A DNA stretch of 64,000 nt from Kutzneria kofuensis (GTDB lineage Bacteria; Actinomycetota; Actinomycetes; Mycobacteriales; Pseudonocardiaceae), in NCBI RefSeq assembly GCF_014203355.1, contig NZ_JACHIR010000001.1:7442038-7506037 (forward strand), written 5' to 3'. A model generated the notes under the pieces. That model was not told where the DNA came from. It did not search any database and saw only the letters and a program-made list of their open reading frames with translations. Made by a program: the position numbers and the translations under genes. Within the stretch, counting starts at the first letter, position 1. Each line of letters begins with the position of its first letter. Positions 1 to 8,800 of the stretch are shown piece by piece.

Positions 1-411
1 CGCGAGCAGCGCCAGCGTGTCGCCCAGCTCGGCCAGCCGCTCCGGCGGGATGCCTCTCCGCAGCCGCTCGTCGAACTCCGTCGCCGCCTTGCGGAGCCGG
101 TGGAAGGCCTGCTCGCCCTCGTCCGTCAGCTCGATCTGATGCACCCTCCGGTTGGCCGGGTCCCTCCTTCGGGTGATCAGCCCGTCCCGCTCCATGCCGG
201 ACAGGTGATGCGTCATCGTCGCTTCCCGCAGCTCCAGCGCCTCGGCCAGGTCCCGCTGGGTCGCGCCGGGGTTGATCTTGAGCTGGAGCAGCACGAGCCA
301 GGCCGACTGGGAGCTGCCGGCCGCCGCGAGCGCGTCCTCGAAGGCCCGGCTGAGGGTGCGTGCCACGCGGGCGACCGCGAGTCCGATCGGTGGCTGGTGT
401 GGACGGCCCAT
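1..411 (-). CDS. MarR-family transcriptional regulator (3' end cut by window edge)
   Basis: Reading from the ATG at 411 toward position 1 gives at least 137 residues with the MarR winged-helix layout: a dimerisation helix at the start, a recognition-helix region around ATMTHHLSGMERDGLI, and a wing with RRRDPANRRVHQIELTDEG. The C-terminal dimerisation helix runs off the window. The start follows the stop of the SnoaL-like gene (422) by a few bases, so it is the last gene of the operon that begins near 1632. The CTTAG-box operator at 1642-1666 in front of that operon is its probable autoregulatory site (inference). Ligand unknown. Confidence 0.9.
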   Translation of the reverse strand, partial: MGRPHQPPIGLAVARVARTLSRAFEDALAAAGSSQSAWLVLLQLKINPGATQRDLAEALELREATMTHHLSGMERDGLITRRRDPANRRVHQIELTDEGEQAFHRLRKAATEFDERLRRGIPPERLAELGDTLALLA

Positions 412-421
412 GCCGGTGAGC

Positions 422-790
422 TTAGGCGGGGCGGCCGATGGGGCTCAGCTGCGTGCCGGCCAGCCGCCATCCGTCGTGCTCTCGCACCCAGATGTGGGTC
501 GACCGGAACTGCCCGTCCGACGGCGTTCCCCGATACGCGGCCTTCTGTTCGTGGACGCCGACCACCAGCGCCGTGTCGCCGATCTCCCGCACCTGCCGGT
601 CCCGCCAGTCCAGTTCGGACGTCACGAGGTCGCCGCTGCGGTACCGGTCGAGCCACTGGGTCTTGTCCAGCACGAACCCGAACGGCCCCACCAGCGTGAA
701 GCTCTCGGTCGCCAGCTCGTCCAGTGTGGACACGTCTCCGGCGATCTCCGCCCTGGCCCACCGGTTCTCCAGCTCGTCGATGCTTGTCAT
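422..790 (-). CDS. SnoaL/NTF2-like nuclear transport factor 2 family protein
   Basis: A 122-residue protein with the compact alpha+beta cone fold pattern of DUF4440/SnoaL-like proteins: an N-terminal helix (MTSIDELENRWARAEIAGD), a central strand pair around FTLVGPFGFVLDKTQWLDRY, and C-terminal strands ending STHIWVREHDGWRLAGTQLS. Such proteins are small-molecule binding or isomerase-like folds; many have no known substrate. The start ATG overlaps the stop of the upstream NmrA-like gene (ATGA at 787-790), so the two are translationally coupled. The MarR gene follows directly, suggesting a stress- or xenobiotic-responsive trio. Confidence 0.85.
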   Translation of the reverse strand: MTSIDELENRWARAEIAGDVSTLDELATESFTLVGPFGFVLDKTQWLDRYRSGDLVTSELDWRDRQVREIGDTALVVGVHEQKAAYRGTPSDGQFRSTHIWVREHDGWRLAGTQLSPIGRPA

Positions 791-1632
791 GACTCCTCCT
801 TGAAGTGCTTTTCCGCCCAGCTCCTGAACGTCGTCGCCGGCCGGCCCAATACCTGCTCGACGACGGGCGAGATGTCCGCCCCGTAGTCGCCGTTCATGAC
901 GTGCTCCACCATCGCCTCGGCGATGTCCCGGGCCATGCCGCCCCGCACGATGCCGTCGATCGTCTGTTCCACCGTCGGCTCCGCCAGCGTCAGCCGACGG
1001 CCCAGGATCTCCCCGACGATCGCCAGTTCCCGTTCCGGCGTCAGGACTTCCGGCCCCGACAGCTCCAGCGTCTCGTTCGCGAGGTCGCTGTTCGTGAACG
1101 CCTCCACGGCCACCGCCGCGATGTCCTCCGGCGCGATCGGCGCCGTCGCCTTCTTCGCGAACGCCACCTGCACGGTGTCGCCTCGGCGCAGCATGTGCTT
1201 CCACACCAACGTGTTCGACATGAACCGCCCCGGCCTGAGCATCGTCCACTCGATGCCGCTTTCCGTCACCGCCGCCTCGTCCTCGCGATGCCAGTCCGCC
1301 ACCAGCTCGTGGCTCGATTCCCCTCCCTCCGCCACCGACAGCTTCACCAGGTGCCCGACGCCCGCCTCCCGGGCCGCCCTCACCTGTTCCACCGTGTGCA
1401 GCTTTCGGCTCCCCGTGGCCTGCGCCGTCATCAGGAACGCCCGCTCAACTCCCTCGAACGCCTTCCTCAGGCTCTCCGGCTCGTCACAGTCGCCCTGCAC
1501 CACCTCCACGCCCTCCGGAAACCGCACCCCTTCCGGCCTGCGCGTCATCGCCCGCACCGGCAGCCCTCGCTCCAGCAGCTGCCCCACCACCTCGGCGCCC
1601 ACGTGCCCCGTCGCCCCCGTCACCAGGATCAT
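787..1632 (-). CDS. NmrA-like NAD(P)-binding Rossmann-fold oxidoreductase/sensor
   Basis: 281 residues starting MILVTGATGHVGAEVVGQLL, a Rossmann TGxTGxxG nucleotide-binding motif. The body has the NmrA/HSCARG atypical SDR layout (RAMTRRPEGV, VEVVQGDCDEPESL, then WTMLRPGRFMSN) and lacks a clear YxxxK catalytic pair, so it may act as a quinone/NAD(P)H reductase or redox sensor. An in-frame GTG at 1650 exists, but it lies inside the CTTAG operator; the ATG at 1632 with AAGG upstream is preferred. First gene of the NmrA-SnoaL-MarR operon. Confidence 0.9.
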   Translation of the reverse strand: MILVTGATGHVGAEVVGQLLERGLPVRAMTRRPEGVRFPEGVEVVQGDCDEPESLRKAFEGVERAFLMTAQATGSRKLHTVEQVRAAREAGVGHLVKLSVAEGGESSHELVADWHREDEAAVTESGIEWTMLRPGRFMSNTLVWKHMLRRGDTVQVAFAKKATAPIAPEDIAAVAVEAFTNSDLANETLELSGPEVLTPERELAIVGEILGRRLTLAEPTVEQTIDGIVRGGMARDIAEAMVEHVMNGDYGADISPVVEQVLGRPATTFRSWAEKHFKEES

Positions 1633-1641
1633 GCCGTGAAC

Positions 1642-1666
1642 CTTAGACACCTAAGACTTAGATGTC
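1642..1666. promoter_or_regulatory. CTTAG-box operator for the MarR operon
   Basis: The stretch holds CTTAG (1642-1646), its reverse complement CTAAG (1651-1655) and CTTAG again (1657-1661), giving an inverted repeat CTTAG-ACAC-CTAAG followed by a third half-site. It sits immediately upstream of the ATG at 1632 of an operon that ends with a marR gene, where MarR proteins usually bind their own promoter. Binding is inferred from position and symmetry only. Confidence 0.45.
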
Positions 1667-1683
1667 AAAGTATCGCCCCGGGA

Positions 1684-1740
1684 GATGCCACATGCGCCTT
1701 CCCATGTGGCATCAGGGCGCACACGGGAAGCGCATGTGGC
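1684..1740. terminator. Overlapping alternative hairpins downstream of the crotonase gene
   Basis: GATGCCACATG (1684-1694) pairs perfectly with CATGTGGCATC (1703-1713) around an 8-base loop. The same left arm region (1687-1703) can instead pair with GGGAAGCGCATGTGGC (1725-1740) with one bulged base. The element lies just past the stop of the crotonase (1750, minus strand) and before the MarR operon, so it probably ends crotonase transcription. No T-run is obvious. Confidence 0.45.
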
Positions 1741-1749
1741 GTTTGGCCG

Positions 1750-2514
1750 TCAGCGGCCCGTCCACCTCGGCGGACGCTTCTCGGCGAAGGCCTGGGCGCC
1801 TTCGCGGGCGTCGGCGGAGGCGAAGACGGGGCCGACGATGTCCTGCTGACGGTCGAAAGCCTCCGACGCGGGCCAGTCGGGGGACTCCACGATGACCTTC
1901 TTGGTGGCGCGAACGGCGAGAGGGCCGTTGGCGGCGATCTCGGCGGCCAGGGAGCGGGCGACGGACAGGGCCTCGCCGGGGGAGGCGAGGCGGTTGACGA
2001 AGCCGAACGCATGCCCTCGGGAAGCGTCGAGGAAGTTGCCGGTGAGGGCGAGCTCCATGGCGACGTGGTACGGCAACCGGACGGGCAGCCGCATGACTCC
2101 GCCGCCGGCGGCGACGAGGCCGCGCTTGACCTCGGGGATGCCGAACTGGGCATCGGTGGCGGCGACGACGAGATCGCAGGCCAGGGCGATCTCCAAGCCA
2201 CCGGCCAGGGCGTAGCCCTCGACGGCGGCGATCAGCGGCTTCGACGGCGGCCGCTGGGTGAGGCCGGCGAAGCCACGGCCCTCGATGCTGGGGAACTCGC
2301 CGCGAACGAACGCCTTGAGGTCCATGCCGGCGCAGAAGGTCCCGCCGGCCCCGGTGACGATGCCGACGACAAGATCGTCGCGGCGGTCCAGCTCGTCGAC
2401 GGCGGCGGCGAGGCCCTCGGCGACGGCCCGGTCCACGGCGTTGCGCGCGGACGGGCGGTTGATCGTGATCACGGCGACGCCGTCGGCGTACTCGGTCAGC
2501 ACCTCGTCGGACAT
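1750..2514 (-). CDS. Crotonase / enoyl-CoA hydratase-isomerase family protein
   Basis: 254 residues, the usual crotonase length. The oxyanion-hole stretch (GTFCAGMDLKAF) and the two glutamates used for hydration are both present: Glu in LAGGLEIALACDL and Glu in FGIPEVKRGL. This fits a hydratase acting on a 2-enoyl-CoA in fatty or branched-chain acid breakdown; chain-length preference cannot be read. The start ATG lies 34 bases after the stop of the LAL regulator on the same strand, so both may share a transcript. A hairpin element follows the stop. Confidence 0.92.
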   Translation of the reverse strand: MSDEVLTEYADGVAVITINRPSARNAVDRAVAEGLAAAVDELDRRDDLVVGIVTGAGGTFCAGMDLKAFVRGEFPSIEGRGFAGLTQRPPSKPLIAAVEGYALAGGLEIALACDLVVAATDAQFGIPEVKRGLVAAGGGVMRLPVRLPYHVAMELALTGNFLDASRGHAFGFVNRLASPGEALSVARSLAAEIAANGPLAVRATKKVIVESPDWPASEAFDRQQDIVGPVFASADAREGAQAFAEKRPPRWTGR

Positions 2515-2548
2515 GATCCCCAGGCTAGAGCCAAGCCGCCGGACATGC

Positions 2549-5464
2549 TCAAGGAGCCAGGATCGCGCTGGCGTAGCTGCTCAACGCCTCCCGGTCGGGC
2601 TGCTGCGTCTTGGCGATCAGGCTGGCCACGTGTTTCTCCACGGTCCGGGGCGAGATGTGCAGCCGGTTGGCGATGGCCTTGTTGCCGAGCCGCTCCACCA
2701 GCAGCCGGAACACGTCGTACTCCCGCACGGTCACGCCGACGGACCGCAGCGCGCTGGGAACCTGCTCGGCGCCGACCCGCCGCTGCTGCACGGAGACGCC
2801 GACCTGACGCAGCAAAGCCCGGCAGGCGGAAGCCGTGCCGGTGACGCCGTTGCGGTGGAAGTACTCCTCGGCATTTCGTAGCCACGTGACCGGATCGCCC
2901 CACCCGTCGGCGTGCGCCGACTCGGCCACGAGCCGCAGACCCAGGTTGCGGGCCATCGGGAACGCGCCGCCGACCTGCTGCGCCGCTGCCATGGCGCACT
3001 CGGCCTGCTCGGCCTTGCCCTCACGGCCGTACAACACCGCCCCGGCCAGCTCGGTGAAGTGCCGGTTCCACCGCATCCCGCCGGCCGGCGTCGCGGTCAC
3101 CTGACGGTGCTGCGCCCAGTCGAAACGGCCCTCCAGCACGCCCAGCAACAGGTCCAGCCCGTGCCGACCGGCCAGATGAAAGGTCGTCGGGTTCTCCGCC
3201 TCCAACGTCAGCGCCTGCGCCAGCTCCCGGTCGGCCAGCTCCCGGTTCTCCTCCAGCAAAGCGCAGAAAACCCGGGCCAGACCGAAGGAAAGCGGCAGCT
3301 CCTGCGACCTTTCCCCGCCCCACTGCCGAAACTCGGCCAGGGCGTCGTCCATTTCCCGCCGCCGCCCCTGATGCGCGGCCAGGGTCGCCTTCGCCATCAG
3401 CGCGTACCGGACGATCGAACTGAGCTGCAGCCGGGTCGCGGACTCGCTGCAGGCGGCGATCCGCTCGGCCGCGAGGTCGAAGTCCCCGCCCAGCACGGTG
3501 TGCAGCGCGATGATGGCGTCCGCGTTGTACGCCATGGTGATCGCGCCGATCCGCAGCGCCTCCTGACGGGCCCGCTCCAGGCTGCCGATGTCCGATGTGG
3601 ACAGCCAGTCGATGCCGGCCAGCCGCATCATCGCGTACGCCCGCTGCATCGGCAGCTGGTGCTTCTCACCGAGCTGCTTGGCCTTCTCCAGGCAGTCCAT
3701 CGCCCGCGTGATGTCGTGTTCACGGGCGATGATGCCGAGCAGCTCCCACGCCTCGCACGCGACCACCGGCTGCTCGGACCGCTCCGCCGCGGCCACCGCC
3801 CGCCGGGCCAGTTCCTCCGCGCGAGTCAACCGATCCGGCCGGGGCGTGTCCAGTTCCAGGTACGCCGCGACGACATCCACCGGCGCGGTGTCCTCGTCCG
3901 CCGCGTTCGAGCCGAGCAACGCCCGCGCCGCAGCCACCTGCTCCGCGCCGTCCGTCGGCCGCCCGGCCAGGTATGCGACCTTCGCCAGCCGCGTGTGCAG
4001 GGCGGCCCGCCGGCGGGCGTCGAGACCGTCGCCGTCGAGGTCGGCCAGCTTGCCGGCGAGCTGGAACGCCCGTTCGAAGTGCCCGGCCTCGGCCAGCGCC
4101 GGCAGCAGCGACTCCAGGATGTCGGCGCGGATACCGGTGTCCAGCTTCCGGGTCAGCAGCCGATGGGCCTTGTCCAGCAACGTGATCGCGGACCCGGCGG
4201 CGCCGTCCCGCAACGCCCGGCGACCCGCCTCGGCGAACAGCCGACCCGCCGCCGCGTCCTCGCCGGCGTCCAAACGCAACGTCGCGACCAGCTGGCACCA
4301 GTGCCCCGGCAGCGCCGGATGCAGCTCCATCACGGCATCGGCGGCCTTCGACGACAGCTCCGCGCGGTCGATGGGCGTGAGCTGGCTGAGCAACGCCTCC
4401 GCGGTCAGCGGGTGCCGGAACGCGTACCAGTCCGGCGCCGGCTCGTCCGGCGTGACCAACTGCGCCGCGACGCCGGCGTGCAGATGGGAAAGCAGTCCAC
4501 GATCGTCGATGTCGGCGACCTTGCGTACCACCGAAAGTGGGAACCGGTGACCCAGCACCGCAGCCACCGAGAGTAGCATTCTGCCTTGCGGGCCAAGGCG
4601 ATCCGTGCGGTTGGCGATGCTGCGCACGACCGCCGCCGGCACCTCGGTGCGGAGCTGCCCGACCACCTGCCAGCCGTCGCCGCTGGGCACCAGCAGGCCG
4701 TTGTTCACCATGCCGTGCAACAGTTCCTCGACGATGAACGGGTTGCCGGCGCTGTCCACCCACAGCCGCTGCACGACCTCGTCGGCGACCTCGCCCCCGG
4801 CAACCTCCAGACAGGACGCCGCCATCGCCCGCACCTGCGCCCGGTCCAGCCGCCGCAGCTCCAGCAATGCCCCGGTGCGCCGCTGCTCGCTGGCCCGCGC
4901 CAGATCCAGCGCCGCGCCGGGCTCGCCGCGAATGGTGGCCAGCAGCATGATCGGCTGCAGGTCCAGGTTGTCCGTCAGGTATTCGACGACGGCGAGCGTC
5001 TCGGCGTCGGCGTCGTGCAGATCCTCAAGCACCAGCAGGCATCCGCGCCCGCGACCGGCGACCGACAGCAGCCGCAGCACCGCCTCGGCCAGCACCACCA
5101 GCGACACCGGCTGCGGCGGCGCGCCCGCGCCCCACTCCGGGATCAGCCGCCCCAGAACGGGACGGTACGGGCCGAGCTCGTTGTCGTCGAACGGCTCGCC
5201 ACCGCGGAAGAGCGAGAGCAGCGCCTCGGTCAGCGGCCGGAACGGGACCATCGGGCCGATCGTGCTGCCGCGCCCGCGCAGCACCCGCATGCCGGAGTCG
5301 AAGGCCCGGCCGGTGGTCATCGCGGCCAGCCGTGACTTGCCGATGCCGGCCTCGCCGACCAGGAACGCGGACCCGCCGCGCCCCGCCCTGGTTCCGGACA
5401 GCGCCCGCGTCAGCTCGGTCAGCTCGGCGTCGCGACCGACCAACAGTGGCGCGCGGGTCTGCAT
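2549..5464 (-). CDS. LAL-type LuxR regulator with N-terminal AAA/NACHT-like ATPase
   Basis: 971 residues, typical for large ATP-binding LuxR (LAL) regulators. Residues 37-44 are the Walker A motif GEAGIGKS, and LLVLEDLHDAD fits Walker B. A long helical-repeat middle section (roughly 400-860) is followed by a C-terminal GerE/LuxR helix-turn-helix (about 905-960; GNKAIANRLHISPRTVEKHV). LALs couple ATP and ligand or protein binding to transcription activation, often of secondary metabolism or sugar use. The nearest same-strand gene is the crotonase; the lanM operon lies upstream and is separated by a strong terminator. Target genes are not evident from the sequence. Confidence 0.93.
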   Translation of the reverse strand: MQTRAPLLVGRDAELTELTRALSGTRAGRGGSAFLVGEAGIGKSRLAAMTTGRAFDSGMRVLRGRGSTIGPMVPFRPLTEALLSLFRGGEPFDDNELGPYRPVLGRLIPEWGAGAPPQPVSLVVLAEAVLRLLSVAGRGRGCLLVLEDLHDADAETLAVVEYLTDNLDLQPIMLLATIRGEPGAALDLARASEQRRTGALLELRRLDRAQVRAMAASCLEVAGGEVADEVVQRLWVDSAGNPFIVEELLHGMVNNGLLVPSGDGWQVVGQLRTEVPAAVVRSIANRTDRLGPQGRMLLSVAAVLGHRFPLSVVRKVADIDDRGLLSHLHAGVAAQLVTPDEPAPDWYAFRHPLTAEALLSQLTPIDRAELSSKAADAVMELHPALPGHWCQLVATLRLDAGEDAAAGRLFAEAGRRALRDGAAGSAITLLDKAHRLLTRKLDTGIRADILESLLPALAEAGHFERAFQLAGKLADLDGDGLDARRRAALHTRLAKVAYLAGRPTDGAEQVAAARALLGSNAADEDTAPVDVVAAYLELDTPRPDRLTRAEELARRAVAAAERSEQPVVACEAWELLGIIAREHDITRAMDCLEKAKQLGEKHQLPMQRAYAMMRLAGIDWLSTSDIGSLERARQEALRIGAITMAYNADAIIALHTVLGGDFDLAAERIAACSESATRLQLSSIVRYALMAKATLAAHQGRRREMDDALAEFRQWGGERSQELPLSFGLARVFCALLEENRELADRELAQALTLEAENPTTFHLAGRHGLDLLLGVLEGRFDWAQHRQVTATPAGGMRWNRHFTELAGAVLYGREGKAEQAECAMAAAQQVGGAFPMARNLGLRLVAESAHADGWGDPVTWLRNAEEYFHRNGVTGTASACRALLRQVGVSVQQRRVGAEQVPSALRSVGVTVREYDVFRLLVERLGNKAIANRLHISPRTVEKHVASLIAKTQQPDREALSSYASAILAP

Positions 5465-5558
5465 GGAGCGACCCTAATCGCCTCAGCTGGGAAATCCAGA
5501 AGAACACCGCCGGAGTGACCGAATTGCGGGACGGTCTGCCCCAAGGTGTACGGCGAAT

Positions 5559-5587
5559 CCCCCCATCCGGGCACATCGGATGGGGGG
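5559..5587 (-). terminator. Strong hairpin terminator of the lanM-peptide unit
   Basis: CCCCCCATCCG (5559-5569) and CGGATGGGGGG (5577-5587) form a perfect 11-bp stem with a 7-base loop, 17 bases past the stop of the 69-residue peptide gene. It separates lanM and its peptide from the LAL regulator gene. No T-run follows, as is common in GC-rich actinobacteria. Confidence 0.75.
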
Positions 5588-5603
5588 ACCGGCGATCACG
5601 TGG

Positions 5604-5813
5604 TCAGACCGTGCCCGGCGCGCTGACCGTGGTGAACGGCATGGCCGTGACCGCCATGAAGGCGCTCATGCCCAGCGTCATGCCGGCCAGCGCCCGGGCC
5701 CGCGCCCCCGCGCGAGTTCTGGCGGTCACCACGATCTCGCCCGCCGGGTTCTCGCCACTGGCGGTGGCGAACTCGACGTCGGTGGCGGTCTCGTCGGCGG
5801 TGAAGTCGTTCAT
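5604..5813 (-). CDS. Cysteine-free 69-residue peptide, candidate LanM substrate
   Basis: A good ribosome site (GAGGGAG, 7-8 bases before the ATG at 5813) and a position 64 bases downstream of lanM on the same strand, before a strong terminator, support this as a real gene. The N-terminal half is acidic and Thr-rich (MNDFTADETATDVEF), a leader-like composition; then comes a basic segment (TARTRAGARARA) and a hydrophobic tail ending FTTVSAPGTV. It contains no Cys, so lanthionine rings cannot form within it; Thr/Ser dehydration would be possible. Alternatives are a small membrane or accessory peptide unrelated to LanM. Family not recognised. Confidence 0.6.
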   Translation of the reverse strand: MNDFTADETATDVEFATASGENPAGEIVVTARTRAGARARALAGMTLGMSAFMAVTAMPFTTVSAPGTV

Positions 5814-5877
5814 CCCAGTCTCCCTCAGTGAATTCCCTCAGTGGCACAACAGAAATCTGTTTCCCCAGGTGCAGGAA

Positions 5878-8800
5878 CTAGCGATGGTGCGAGACGTCGA
5901 GCAGGAGCACGGACGGCACCTGGTCGGCGAAGCCGAGGCGCAGCAAGCCGTAGCCGATGCCGGCCAGGCCGCTGAGCAGTCCGGGGGTGGGGACCTCGTT
6001 GGGCGTGCCGCAGCGCGCCCCGTACTGGTCGAGCGAGCCGAGCACCAGGCCCGCGCGGCGACCGACCGCCGCGGCGGCCCGCTCGTCGCCCGCGTGACCG
6101 AGCACGGTGAGCGCCTCGATGGCGCCGAGCTCACCGTGACACAGGCTCAGGTCACGCAGCGGCGGGTGTCCCGCCAGGGCGTCCACACAGCGGGCGAGCC
6201 CTTCGTCCGCACGGCCCATCCGCGCCAGCACCGCCCCCGGAACGCCGGCGCACCAGCCGTGATCGTCCAACCGTGCCGCGGGATCCCCGTCCGCGGCGAG
6301 ATACGTGGCGCCGACGGCCTCGTGCCGGTCGCTGCCGATCGCGGTCGCCAGCCGCAGCAGCGCCCAGCCGGCGCCGGCCGGGCCACGGGCGAAGCCGACC
6401 TGGTCGGTGGTGGCGTGCCGGCCCGTGGCCAGCCGGTCGGCGTAGCGGATGGCCAGCGTGCCGGCCGTGGACAGGCCGGTCTCGGCGTGCACGGCGAGCA
6501 TCGCGGCCAGCCCGCCGGCGAGGCCGTTGGCCACGTCGGCCGGCTCGTCGCCGGCCTCGGTCTCCAAGGCCGTGGCCAGCCGCACGGCAGTGGTCAGCCA
6601 GCCGAGGACCTCGGCGTCGTCGCCGAGCAGCCGGTGCAGGCGGGCCAGGGCGTAGCAGATGCCGCCGAGCCCGTGGAAGCCGCCGGAGCCGACCGCCAGC
6701 GCCAGGGCCAGGTCGTCGCCGAGCGCGTCGAGCAGCCGCGGGATCGGCTGGATCGCGCGCCGGGCCAGGTCGCCGTACCGCGGCGCGCCGGTCAGTTTCG
6801 CCAGCTGCGCAAGGAACAGCGCCAGGCCGGGGTAGCCGTTGGCGAGGCCGGCGCCCATCGGCAGCACGGTCCACTGCTTGTCGTCCACGAGCTCGAGGCC
6901 GAGCCAGTTCGTCCGGTCCGGGCCGGGAACCGCCCGCCCGACCAGCTCGTCGGCGATGCCGCAGGCCGCCGCGAGCAGCCGCTGCGGATCCGGCACGATC
7001 GTGGCCACCGAGCCCGGCAGCACGTCCGTGCCGCGGTGGTCGACCGGCCGCGGGCGGGTCGCGAACGAGGCTCGGATCAGCCACTCCTGGTTGTGCCGGT
7101 CCACCTCGCCCATGTCGGCGATCTTCGCCTCGGCCGCGGCCAGCCCGGACTCCGCGAGCAGGTTGGGCAGCCGGACCCCGGTGGCGGAGAAGACGTCCCG
7201 CGAGCCCACCCGGCAGGTGAACATCGGCACGTCACCGGCCCACAGGTCGGCGATCTCGTGCGGCACCAGCCGGCGGCGCATCGGGTCGTCCAGCGAGTCC
7301 GTCCACAGCAGGTCGAACACGCTGTCCCGGTCCAGCGCGTCGCGCAGCACGTCCGGGTGCGTCGACTCGTCCAGCAGCGTCGTGTACAGCTGCGTCGGGC
7401 GGGCCACGAAACGCAGCTCGGCCGTGGCACACGTGCGCAGCAGGGGCACGAACTCGGCCCGGTGCTCGACGATCGCGTCGTAGCCGGCCTGGAACCCGGT
7501 CAGCAACGCCGCCTGGTAGTCCCGCGGCTCGGCCTCCTGCTCGCCGAGCCGCGGCCGGTTGCGCCCGCCCCGCATCGCCACCGGCCGGCGCACCAGCCGC
7601 ATCGAGTCGGTGCCCGCGCCGTCCCAGCCCACCCCATCGGTCGGGAAGACGCCCTGGTCACCGCCCAGCCCGGAGACGTCGAACGAGCCGTTCTCGCCCA
7701 GCATCACCTGCGGCAGCAGGGCCGTGCGGAACACCGAGCGCACCAGCTCCTGCGCGGCCGGGTCGTGGCCGGTCGCCGTGTCCACCTGCATCGTCGGGTG
7801 GAACAGCGTCTCCACGTCCACCAGCACCGGCTGGTCCCCGGCGGCGATCAGGTTCTCGTAGTGCATGTCGCTGCCGTCGACGGCGTACAGCAGGGCCAGC
7901 AGCGCCCCCTGGCGGCGGTAGAACCGGCTCAGCCCGGTCACCTCGTCGCACGGGGCCGCCGACACGAACTCCTGCCAGCCGTAGCCGTCGCCGCACAGCA
8001 GCGCGACCTTGCGCAGGCCCAGGTCCGGCACCCGGCCGTTGAGCCAGTCCAGCATGTCGTTGAAGTGCGCGTGCAGGTCCAGCGGCCGGGGCTTGTAGAC
8101 GACGGTCCGGCCGTCGGAGAACGTCACCAGCGCGACCGACCGGCCGTGCTGGTGCGCGTCCCCGCCGGTGGACTCGATCTTGGCCAACGGGCCCGGGTCG
8201 CGGCCGTCCAGCAGCGTCTCGACGATCGCGTCCCGGTCGGAGTCGAGCCGCTCCAGCAGCTCCAGGTGCGCGGCGACGGCCTGCTGGCACGCCTGCGCCA
8301 GCAGCCGGGCCAGCACCGGGTACTCCGCGAACAGCGCGTCCAGGTCGGGGCGGCGGGCGAACTCCGCGAACCGCTCCGCCGGGGTGCGGCCGGTCAACTG
8401 CCCGCGGGCCCGGGCCCGGTTCAGCTCCAGCACCAGCGTGCGGGCCGCCAGCCGGGCCAGGCAGCGGCCGAGGCAGTGCACGAAACCGGCGGTCACGTCC
8501 GGGTTCGCGGTGCCGGCGACCGCCGCCTCCGCGATCTCGACCAGCGGCCGCAGCCCGGTGGCCAGCGCGCCGATCCAGTCGTCGCCGAACGCCTTGCGCC
8601 GGTCGCTCGCGCCCGTCAGCGCCGAGTCGACGAAGTCGGCCCAGCCCGGTCGGGCCACCCGCTTGGCCAGCGCGTCCGGGGCCTCCGCGAGCAGGCCGGT
8701 CAGGAGCTTCTCGTCCAGGCCCGCCGCCGCCAGCCGGCGCTCGAACCAGTCCGGGGCCAGCTCCTCGTGCGCCCGGCGCCACCGCTCCAGCCGCTCAAGC

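Noticed and set aside
805-2844. 679-codon plus-strand frame over the NmrA-like, crotonase and LAL genes
   Set aside because: Spans three well-supported genes on the other strand and has shadow-type composition.
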